This document shows positions 1-6,781 of a stretch of DNA of 27,746 nt, in pieces (position 1 is the first letter of the stretch; each line of letters begins with the position of its first letter). Under the pieces are notes generated by a model. The model was not told where the DNA came from. It ran no database searches and worked only from the letters and a program-made list of their open reading frames with translations. This DNA comes from Coemansia sp. RSA 1804 (lineage: Eukaryota; Kickxellomycota; Kickxellomycetes; Kickxellales; Kickxellaceae), in assembly GCA_027578815.1 (NCBI GenBank), contig JANBTH010000192.1, positions 1-27,746 of the forward strand. Direction: 5' to 3'. Position numbers and translations under genes: made by a program.

Positions 1-288
1 CATCAGCGTCGAGAACCCGAGTGTCCCCACCAGCACCTGCACCAGTATCGAGAACCCGCCCACCAGCTTGCAGTCCAACAGCTCGTCGTTGCTGGGGACC
101 ACCAGCAGCGACGCAGTAGACGAGGGCGTGGGCAGTAATCCCAGGGCTGCTGTGTGCGAAGGGTCCTCTGGCCCCCAGGGCCCCGTTGCTGTGGATAATG
201 CTGTTGTGGCTATTGTTGCTGCTGCTGCTGCGGCCATTGCTGCCGTCGTGGCCGTTGGCAGAGCCGCCGACAAGACGCCCGAGCTCAT
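1..288 (-). CDS. STIMATE/YPL162C-like vacuolar/ER membrane protein, N-terminal part (cut by window edge)
   Basis: The reading frame opens at an ATG at 288-286 on the minus strand and stays open for 96 codons to base 1, so only the N-terminus is present. Residues 1-70 are a low-complexity Ala/Thr/Ser/Pro leader. From about residue 73 the protein becomes family-like: a Cys-Lys-Leu followed by GGFSILVQVLVGTLGFSTLM. This resembles the first membrane helix of STIMATE (TMEM110) and yeast YPL162C, where a 'GIF.QGLLG..AFSTLM' pattern occurs. Family members are multi-pass proteins of the ER or vacuole membrane; the human protein promotes ER–plasma membrane contact and STIM1 activation. Function here is inferred from about 25 residues only. 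The opposite-strand frame (68-424) is low complexity and looks like a shadow. Confidence 0.6.
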   Translation of the reverse strand, partial: MSSGVLSAALPTATTAAMAAAAAATIATTALSTATGPWGPEDPSHTAALGLLPTPSSTASLLVVPSNDELLDCKLVGGFSILVQVLVGTLGFSTLM

Positions 289-905
289 TCTGCGCTCAAG
301 GGAGATGATGATGACCAGTGGTGGCGGTGAAACAAAAGGTAAAGAAAAGAAAGGGGGAATACGATGGGGGATGGATCGGCTCTGCTTGGTCTGGACCGCC
401 TTGTCCTTTTTTTTTTTTTACTAGAGGGAGCCTCAAAGAGCGGGATTATTGTAGTGTAACAGTAATAGAATGAGGAGAAACAAGTCCTTTTTCTCAGACT
501 CAAGTGCAGAAGCAAAATAAAGAAAAGGAAAGAAGAAGGTGCGAATTTGTTTCCAGCCAGGACGGGAGAAAGTGGATAAAAGAAATACCCACTAACCACA
601 CCCCGATATTTAAAGAAGAAAGCTATCTATAAAGTAACAAGGAAGAAAAGGTGGGAAGAATGAAAGTCATAAAGAGAGAAAGAGAAAAGAGAAACAAAAA
701 GTCGAATGCGGATGTAAAATCAAAAGTGGGAAAAAAGGACCAAAGCCGCATTAAGCCAGTGTTCCAGAAGAAAAAAACAAAAATAAACCAAGCGGGAAAA
801 AAAAAAGAAAATTTAGGGGCCAGCACCTCTGCCTTTTATAACTGCTCAATCTACCCCTCCCCCTCACGCATACAGCCTTCCGCCCTCCACCTTTCTTCTC
901 CTGGT
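289..905. other. Intergenic: 3' flank of the checkpoint kinase gene and promoter side of the STIMATE-like gene
   Basis: No credible gene. The plus strand from about 330 to 810 is strongly purine-rich, so the sense (minus) strand upstream of the STIMATE-like start is pyrimidine-rich, as upstream of most genes in this window. A run of 12 or more T lies at about 408-419. A TATAAAA on the minus strand near 834-840 could be a core promoter element, but it is more than 500 bases from the start codon. I see no canonical AATAAA for the kinase transcript. Confidence 0.5.
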
Positions 906-2708
906 CTAGCTCTTCTGGCGCTTAGTCGGCGGGCCCATGGACGCTGCATCGGCGTCGGCACCAGCGTCGGCACCGGCGTTTCCAGCACCACCGCTATCGC
1001 CGCTGTTATCGCTGCCGCCATTGCCACCGCCACCAGACGCAGGCATGCACGCGGCGTACTGCTTAGCCAGCGCAGCCTCGTTGGCCGCAATCCACGGGTG
1101 GCTGAATGCCATCGCGACGGTCATGCGCTTGGTGGGGTCCGTGCGCAGCAGACTGCGAACAAAGGCCCTGCACTCGGGCGAGATGGCGGAGCGCCAGCAG
1201 TCGGCGGAGAAGTCGACGTGGCCGGACAGGATCTGGGCGAACAGCGAGTGCGCCGTCCCGCCACCGCCGGTGGCACCAGGCGCATCGTCGGCAGCAGTCT
1301 CATCGTCGCTGAACGGGAGCATGCCCGACACCATGGCGTAGGTCATGACGCCCAGGCTCCAGCAGTCGACGGCCGTGGTGTACCCGACCTCCAGCGCCTG
1401 GCCCGGCCGAACGCCGGCCGCCACCATCTCGGGCGCAATGTACTGGAAGGTGCCGCACATCGTCTTCATCAGCCCGTGCTGGCCGGTCGCCTTGGCCATC
1501 CCGAAATCCGTCAGCATCACCTGGCTGTAGGCGCTCCTGCTCACCAGCAGCGTGTTCTCGGGCTTCAGATCGCGGTGCGCAATGTTGGCGTCGTGGAGGT
1601 ACTTGAGCGCCAGCAGCACCTGGTACACGATGAACCGGGCCTCGGCCTCCGCCAGCCGCTCGTGGTCGTATATGTAGTCAAACAAATCGCCCCCGCGCAG
1701 CACCGGCATGAAGATGTGCACATGCCGCGCGGTCTCCACCACATCGTACACGCGCACGATGTTCGGGTGGCGGATCGCGCGCAGCAGGTTGATCTCGTGG
1801 ATGTAGTTGGTGCCGCCGCCCGCCGTGCCGTTGGCGCTAAAGTTGCGCTTCTCCATGATCTTCACCGCCATCTGCTGCTGCGTCTCCTTCTTGTACACCA
1901 GTCGGATCTCGGCAAACGTGCCCTTGCCCAGCACCGTGTCTGTGATCTGGTACTTGCTGTCCAGCACGCCGGTGCTGCTGTCGTCGCTCTTGTTGCGTCC
2001 CTGCACCCTGGCCACGTGCAGGTACGTGAAGTAGTATCCCTTTTTGATCTCGATGACGTCGCCGTGCGACAGGATCACCGACCGCCCCTTCCCGATCCGC
2101 TTGCTGTTCCCTAGCGCACGTGGGAGGAGAGGAGAGGAGAGGAGAAGAGAAAAAAATGGATGGTTTAGCTAAATGCGTTCCCGCCTTTCACCCAGTCGTC
2201 GCCTGAATACACGTAATCAGATGAAATCAAATCAGCCGCCTTCAATAATGCCACTTACAGAACGTGCCGTTGGAGCTCAGGTCCTCGCACACAACCAGAT
2301 GGTCGCGCGTCTCCTTGTCAATCGTCGCCTTGACCGTGCAGTGTCTGTTCGACGACACGCTGCTGGTGACCTGCACATGGCACGACCGGTGCCTGCCAAT
2401 AACCACCGGCGAGTCCAGGAATATGTCGTGGTCTACTCACGAAAAGGGCAAAAATAAAACAGTATCCAGCCAGTACAGCAGCTCTACTTAGTCGGCTGTT
2501 CCGGCCACAAGCATCGGTTCATTAGAGTAAAAGATAACAGCAGTAGCAACGTACCCGATATCTGGCCGCCGCGCTTCCACACCAGCTTCCCCACGGGCTT
2601 CTGGCGCGCAGCTGTCACCTGCGACGCGTCGTCCTGCGTGAACTGCGTGGCCTCCTCGAACGGCTGCGTTGGCTGCGTGTAGTCAATGTGGTCCTCGAGC
2701 GACATCAT
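906..2708 (-). CDS. FHA-domain checkpoint serine/threonine kinase, CHK2/Rad53/Cds1 type (three exons)
   Basis: Joined by hand: exon 1 2708-2555, exon 2 2432-2259, exon 3 2110-906; all junctions are GT–AG and keep frame, giving 510 residues. Residues 1-30 carry TQ at 11, 14, 21 and 24 and SQ at 29, an SQ/TQ cluster like the ATM/ATR target region of Rad53 and CHK2. Residues about 43-130 form an FHA domain with GRHRSC, SSNRH and SSNGTF. The kinase domain (about 163-450) has a GKGTFAEIRLV glycine loop at 171, AVKIM (Lys193), HRDLKPEN (288), DFG (311) and APE (335). A Gly/Asp-rich insertion lies near 380-395 and the C-terminus ends in basic KRQKS, a possible nuclear signal. By family, it relays DNA damage and replication stress from ATR/ATM-type kinases in the nucleus. 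All catalytic residues are present. RAD53, cds1 and CHEK2 are the same family; I leave the symbol open. Confidence 0.93.
2111..2258 (-). other. Intron 2 of the checkpoint kinase gene
   Basis: On the minus strand it opens with GTAAGT after ..GGCACGTTCT and ends GCGCTAG. A branch-like GCTAAAC is followed by a pyrimidine tract made of TCTCC/TCCTC pentamer repeats (the GGAGA repeats visible on the plus strand at about 2122-2146). Removing it restores the FHA sequence SSNGTF-W-NSKRIG in frame. Confidence 0.9.
2433..2554 (-). other. Intron 1 of the checkpoint kinase gene
   Basis: The minus-strand donor is GTACGT directly after ..CAGATATCGG and the acceptor is GTGAGTAG before ACCACGACATATTC. Splicing is phase 1 and yields ..GGQIS-D-HDIFLDSPVVIGRH, which runs straight into the FHA domain. 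The unspliced frame would stop before the FHA core. Confidence 0.88.
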
Positions 2709-2719
2709 TCCCCCACCAT
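2705..2719 (-). other. Four-codon upstream ORF overlapping the kinase start codons
   Basis: On the minus strand the sequence before the kinase start reads ATG GTG GGG GAA TGA. The TGA (2707-2705) overlaps both candidate kinase start codons (ATG at 2708-2706 and 2705-2703), so a ribosome finishing the mini-ORF would sit on the main start. Whether this stretch is in the mRNA depends on the transcription start, and on whether the TTGCCAG just upstream (about 2733-2727) is used as a splice acceptor. Confidence 0.4.
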
Positions 2720-3183
2720 CCAATTCTGGCAAGAACAGTAAAGAAGAACAAGGGTGTTCCTGTGCGATGGAATATAGTGCAAATATGTGCGATAGACGCT
2801 GGCAGTAGAGGCAATAGAGAGAAAGCCGCGTTGATATGTTTCTTATCCAGACAAAAAAAGCAAGCAAACAACAAAAGAAGCGCGCAACGAAACAATGAAG
2901 AAAGAAAAGGGAACCACGAAATCAGCCGCTTCGTCACGAATACAGCCTTTTTTTTTATTTTTTTTAGTTCCGAACCACTTCTTTCGCGTGCACCTTTCCC
3001 CTTGTGGCTGCGGGCAGAGTTGCGGGATTGGCTGCGCAGGCGGATTAGTCTGGGATCGAGACAGCGCAGAGGCTTCTTGTGCTGCCAGAGCTGGTTCGTT
3101 TTCCGATCCACGGTGCACTAAGAACAACAGCAGCAACAAAACCCAAAATAAGACTAAATTACACGGCCATCGACGGCAGGCCC
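2709..3183. other. Intergenic: promoter of the kinase gene and 3' flank of PEX2
   Basis: No gene. The kinase sense strand (minus) is pyrimidine-rich nearer the start codon. An inverted CCAAT box (ATTGG on plus, 3027-3031) and an E2F/MBF-like element (2982-2989) are the only recognisable promoter motifs. Long T and A runs sit at about 2948-2965 and 3120-3150. Confidence 0.5.
2982..2989 (-). promoter_or_regulatory. E2F/MBF-like G1/S element upstream of the checkpoint kinase
   Basis: Minus strand reads ACGCGAAA (plus TTTCGCGT), matching both the MBF core ACGCG and the E2F pattern TTTSSCGC. It lies about 275 bases upstream of the kinase ATG, a plausible promoter distance. A single 8-mer match is weak evidence; function is inference from other fungi, where MBF drives replication and checkpoint genes. 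Confidence 0.3.
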
Positions 3184-4269
3184 TCAGCAGGCCTGGTAGA
3201 TGCGATCGACGTGGCCGCCGCACCGCAGGCACGAGCACTCGTCAGCCTCGGCCAGCATCCGCGTCCTGATACACACATAGCAGTACGTGTGGGCGCACGG
3301 CGTCACATAGGGGTTGACGGCCCTGTGCGGCGACTGCGATGCGCCGGAACCAACACCAACATCGGCATCAACACCCACACCCACGCCAGCACCGGAGCCC
3401 TCTGCGGTGGTAGCGCAGATGGCGCACACGTCGTCGGGCAGTGCGGCAATGGCAGGATCAACGGCGGCGGCGGCCGAGATTCCCACGACCGCGCGCAGCT
3501 GGCGGGCGGCCCAGGCGCGCACGCGGGCGGGGTTGACGAGCGGGACGGCAAACATCACGAGCTCCGTGAACGCGTGCCACACGAGCTGGCGGTTGAGGAA
3601 CTCAAACGACACCGAGTGGTCCAGCTGGGGGCGCGCACTGACCAGCCGCAGCCGCAGGACGCGCTCCGCAATGGTCCGGTACTGCCCGGCTCCCATGTAC
3701 ACCACAAGGTTGGCCAGGGCAGCCAGACGCGCCGCGCGCTCGATGCGCTGCACCGCACTCCACGCCCGGGCCCGCACGCTGCCGCTCGGCTCGTTGGCCC
3801 AGCCGCGCGCCGATATCGCCGCAACAGCGCGGCGCCACGCGTACCGCCCCACAACGGTGACCAGCCCAAGCATCCACAGCCGCTGCGCAAACCCGCGCCC
3901 CGTGCGCGCGTACTCCAGGTTCTGCACCATCTGCCCGTACGTTGCGCGCCGCCTTGCCGACCCCGCCGACAACGCAAACAAGGCGGCTCCGATTGCCGCG
4001 TCCACTTCGTTGCGGTACCGGTCGACGAATCGCGAGTCCACCAGCGAGAACGCCCGGCTCACGGGGTCCCGGATCATCCCCGCCACCTCGTCGTCCAGGA
4101 GCTCTGCGTCCAGCTTGTTCACGCGGCCGCTGCGTGGCACCACCACCACCGCTCCTCCCCTGCCATTGTCTGCGTCCGACAGATGCGCTGCTGTCTGCTG
4201 CCACACGTGTTTCCACGGCTGCTGCGGCGCCTGTTGCGGCGGAAGCGTGATCCGGCTGCTGTGTGCCAT
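3184..4269 (-). CDS. PEX2: Peroxin PEX2, RING-type E3 subunit of the peroxisomal import receptor recycling complex
   Basis: 361 residues from the ATG at 4269-4267, which has a good context (ACAATGG); the frame upstream to 4308 has no earlier ATG. An N-terminal Pex2/Pex12-type region begins with RVNKLDAELLDDEV (about 49-62), typical of PEX2, and continues as a helical, partly hydrophobic membrane region to about 270. A C-terminal C3HC4 RING follows: C282, C285, C325, H327, C330, C333, C347, C350, with PYVTPCAHTYCYVC closely matching PEX2 RINGs. By family, PEX2, PEX10 and PEX12 form the peroxisomal membrane ubiquitin ligase that ubiquitinates PEX5 for export. The loop between C285 and C325 carries a Gly/Val/Asp repeat insertion not typical of the family. 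No intron is needed. Confidence 0.92.
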   Translation of the reverse strand: MAHSSRITLPPQQAPQQPWKHVWQQTAAHLSDADNGRGGAVVVVPRSGRVNKLDAELLDDEVAGMIRDPVSRAFSLVDSRFVDRYRNEVDAAIGAALFALSAGSARRRATYGQMVQNLEYARTGRGFAQRLWMLGLVTVVGRYAWRRAVAAISARGWANEPSGSVRARAWSAVQRIERAARLAALANLVVYMGAGQYRTIAERVLRLRLVSARPQLDHSVSFEFLNRQLVWHAFTELVMFAVPLVNPARVRAWAARQLRAVVGISAAAAVDPAIAALPDDVCAICATTAEGSGAGVGVGVDADVGVGSGASQSPHRAVNPYVTPCAHTYCYVCIRTRMLAEADECSCLRCGGHVDRIYQAC

Positions 4270-5279
4270 TGTCTGTGGAGTAGAGCCCAGCGGTGAGAGC
4301 GAATGCAAGGGAGAAAGGGGGAAATGAACGCAGGAATTACAATAAACGAAATAAAAGTACAGCCAAGGGCATTAATAATCAACGTGGCGAGGTGAAGATA
4401 AAGCAGAGGAAAAGAAGCTCGCTTCTTGTGCTCGTTGATAAAAGCCGGAATGAGCAGCCTGGCTTAATCCATCGCTGCTTGATTCCCATCCAGCGCTGAT
4501 TAGGATCTATGCAGGCGGCGGACCGATTGGCGAAGAGACGGTTGATTTTGACACCTGTTTTTTTTCATCAATGGGCTGCGAGCGGCCCTTCAGCCAGTTC
4601 CATCCAGAAATAAAGACGAAATCCCTCACTCACTTCTTTCAAGGAAGAAGAAGCTGTGTCTTTTTCCACTCTCGCCCCACACACACAAACGCGCCGCCTT
4701 TACAAGGGCGTTTTCCTTCAATTGAGAGATCCTTTTTTGGTTCCCACCTTTATCCCCTTCTTTCCGCATTGTCATTGTGCGAAGCTTTTGTGGGATCCTT
4801 TTTTTAGAAAGTATTTTTGGGGCTCGTTATGAGAGAGAAAACAACGCAAAACAAAAGCTCATCATCTTCCTGGCGTTTTTCCTTTTAATTCTTTGTAACC
4901 CATCCCGAGGTTTTTTCCTTCTTTTTCTTTAAATCTGCAGTTTTTGTTTTTTATTTTCGTTTCCATTTGTTCCCCTTCTACCACCACCACCTTGTTATAC
5001 CCTTTTATACTTTGAATTTCCTGGTATTCCTCTTTTGCCTCTCTTACCTCACTCAGCCTTCTTGCCCTCTTCTTTCCCTTTTTTGTTATCCCGAAAAACA
5101 CGCACAAGGGGCTTTTGTTTCCACTCCCTCGGTCCACAAAGTATCGGCATTAATCTTCCCCCCCCACTCGAAACAACACGGCATACATTTTCATCACCCC
5201 CAGTGTGATAAATACGGCCTGACTTTGCAGCAGCACCACTGAGCCCGTCGGCATAAACACAACCCACAAAGCACCAGAC
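4270..5279. other. Divergent intergenic region between PEX2 and the wall-protein gene
   Basis: About 1 kb with no convincing gene. The PEX2 side (about 4300-4420) is purine-rich on plus; the wall-protein side (about 4600-5170) is strongly pyrimidine-rich on plus, so each gene has a CT-rich sense leader. An inverted CCAAT (ATTGG, 4526-4530) lies about 260 bases upstream of the PEX2 start. A TATA-like ATAAATAC is near 5208, about 70 bases before the wall-protein ATG. A short ATG-started frame at 4571-4807 lacks any recognisable feature. Confidence 0.5.
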
Positions 5280-6296
5280 ATGAGGCTTTCTTTTACCGCG
5301 GCTGTGTTGGGCATGGCAGCGCTTGCGGCTGCATCGGCCAGCAACGAGGGCTCGGGCTCGGGATCAGGATCAGGATCAGGATCAGGCGGCGTGCGTCTGG
5401 TCGGCAAGTTCCCCAAGCGCCAGAACAACATTCTGGACAACATCCAGAGCAACGTGAGCCAGGCATGGGGCGATGTGCAGGACTTCTTCGGCATCGGCCA
5501 CGCCAACGACGACAGCGCTACCGACAGCCAGGCGGCCAACGAAGACAGCCCGGCAACAAGGGCCGACGACTCCTCGACGCCGGCAACCACGCACTCGCGC
5601 TCGTCGGCCACGCCAACCACCGCCGATAACGGTGGCAACGACGACAGCGAAACAACCACCAAGCACGCGGCAACCACCGACGATGCCGCCGCGTCGGACA
5701 GCGGCAAGGATTCGTCGGATTCGTCGGAGAAAACCACAAAGACCACCAGCACCACCAACAAGACGTCCGCGACCCCCACGCCCACGGGCGAGTCGTGCTC
5801 CACCGACAACGAGAAGCGGTGCCCGGCGGGCTCGGCACTCGTCGCCACGTACCAGCAGTGCATCGACGGCGTGTGGACCGACCAGTCGTGCGACAAGAAC
5901 AATGTGTGCGGCAAGAACAATGATGGCGACATTGCCTGCGTCAGCAAGGAGCAGGCCACCACTGTGCTCGATCCATGCTCCACCAAGGACGACGTGCGGT
6001 GCGACTCCACCGATCCCGCCAAGTACCAGACCTGCGACGGCAAGTACTGGCAGGACGGCTCCTGCGGCGGCAGCAACGTTTGCAAGATCGTCAACAACGA
6101 TGCTGTCTGCATCAATTCTGCTGACGCCACAAAGTCGGGCGGCGATGTTAGCGATTACACCCTGATCGAGCCCAGCGCCTTTGTCCCGGAGAGCGCTGCA
6201 AAGTCCCTGCTCGCTACTCGCGCTACCACAATTGCCTCCGTCTCCGTCTCCGCCGCCCTGGCCTTTGCCCTTGCCGCTGCGTCCTGGGGCTTCTGA
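5280..6296 (+). CDS. Secreted, probably GPI-anchored cell-wall protein with two CBM19-like cysteine modules
   Basis: 338 residues. An N-terminal signal peptide (about 1-20) is followed by a Gly-Ser repeat (24-36) and a Lys-Arg site (46-47) that could be cut by a Kex2-type protease. Residues about 75-170 are a Ser/Thr/Asp-rich stalk likely to be O-glycosylated. Two six-cysteine modules follow, C173-C220 and C233-C277, each with the pattern C-x7-C-x(10-12)-C-x9-C-x5-C-x(8-9)-C and a 'YQ.C..G.W' or 'YQTC.G.YW' core, as in family 19 carbohydrate-binding modules of fungal chitinases. The C-terminus is a hydrophobic tail without a basic end (about 314-338), as in GPI-anchor signals. There is no catalytic domain, so a structural or chitin-binding wall role is inferred. 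The 326-codon antisense frame is a shadow of codon bias. Confidence 0.85.
   Translation: MRLSFTAAVLGMAALAAASASNEGSGSGSGSGSGSGGVRLVGKFPKRQNNILDNIQSNVSQAWGDVQDFFGIGHANDDSATDSQAANEDSPATRADDSSTPATTHSRSSATPTTADNGGNDDSETTTKHAATTDDAAASDSGKDSSDSSEKTTKTTSTTNKTSATPTPTGESCSTDNEKRCPAGSALVATYQQCIDGVWTDQSCDKNNVCGKNNDGDIACVSKEQATTVLDPCSTKDDVRCDSTDPAKYQTCDGKYWQDGSCGGSNVCKIVNNDAVCINSADATKSGGDVSDYTLIEPSAFVPESAAKSLLATRATTIASVSVSAALAFALAAASWGF
5350..5387 (+). repeat. In-frame GGATCA/GGCTCG hexanucleotide repeat encoding Gly-Ser
   Basis: Repeated hexamers (two GGCTCG-type then four GGATCA) lie inside the wall-protein gene and encode a (GS) linker right after the signal peptide. Such repeats vary in copy number between strains. 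Confidence 0.75.
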
Positions 6297-6781
6297 GCCA
6301 TCTCTTCCTTATTGCTGATGCCGCCGCCGCTCTCTCCCTCTCTTCGCAATCGTTTCTTCTCCTTCACACACACGCCCTTTCACTCCTTTCTTTTTATAGT
6401 ATAAATCGAACTGCCTCTCTGACACAGCGTAACCAAGCGGTATCGCAAAGTAAACAAAGAGTACTCACTACTATTTGTTTTGCCTATGCACAATACCAAA
6501 AGCACGAAGCCGAAAGCAAAAAAAAGCCAACGCAGAACGCAAAGCTGGACCCAGCTGTTGGCTAGCAGAGTCAATGCGTTTTAAAACTCCCCTGTCCTTT
6601 CTGTTTACTACATTAAATTTCATGTTTTTCCTTCTTTCTTTCCTTCTTGTTGCACAATTCAATTGTCTCGCTCTTTATTTTTCTTTTTCGCTTGTACTTT
6701 AATTTCACTTTTTTTTTGTAATTTTACTTTGACGCCTCTGTGTGCTAGTCACTTCCCCTCCTTCTTTCACAATTGACAGCA
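6297..6781. other. Intergenic: 3' flank of the wall-protein gene and promoter/leader of FAB1
   Basis: No gene. Pyrimidine-rich on plus, with a TATA-like TATAGTATAAAT near 6396-6407. The last 30 bases before the FAB1 ATG (a pyrimidine tract then ATTGACAG, ending at 6779) look like a 3' splice site, so a 5'-leader intron or a short upstream exon is possible. No frame in this stretch encodes paired-cysteine zinc-finger sequence. Confidence 0.45.

Noticed and set aside
651..2114. 487-codon plus-strand frame opposite the checkpoint kinase
   Set aside because: It lies antisense to a kinase with all catalytic motifs and intron structure; the translation is Arg/His/Ala-rich with no domain, typical of an antisense frame in GC-biased codons.
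2709..2867. N-terminal extension of the checkpoint kinase in the same open frame
   Set aside because: The upstream frame lacks a good ATG and is hydrophobic and Cys-rich, unlike the TQ-rich N-terminus; it looks like 5' leader or intron.
3079..4327. Two long plus-strand frames (405 and 337 codons) opposite PEX2
   Set aside because: PEX2 on the minus strand has a clear RING and N-terminal motif; the plus frames are Arg/Ala/Thr-rich shadows.
5150..6130. 326-codon minus-strand frame opposite the wall-protein gene
   Set aside because: It is antisense to a gene with a signal peptide, paired cysteine modules and a GPI tail; the frame is Ser/Leu/Val-rich from reading GC-rich codons backwards.
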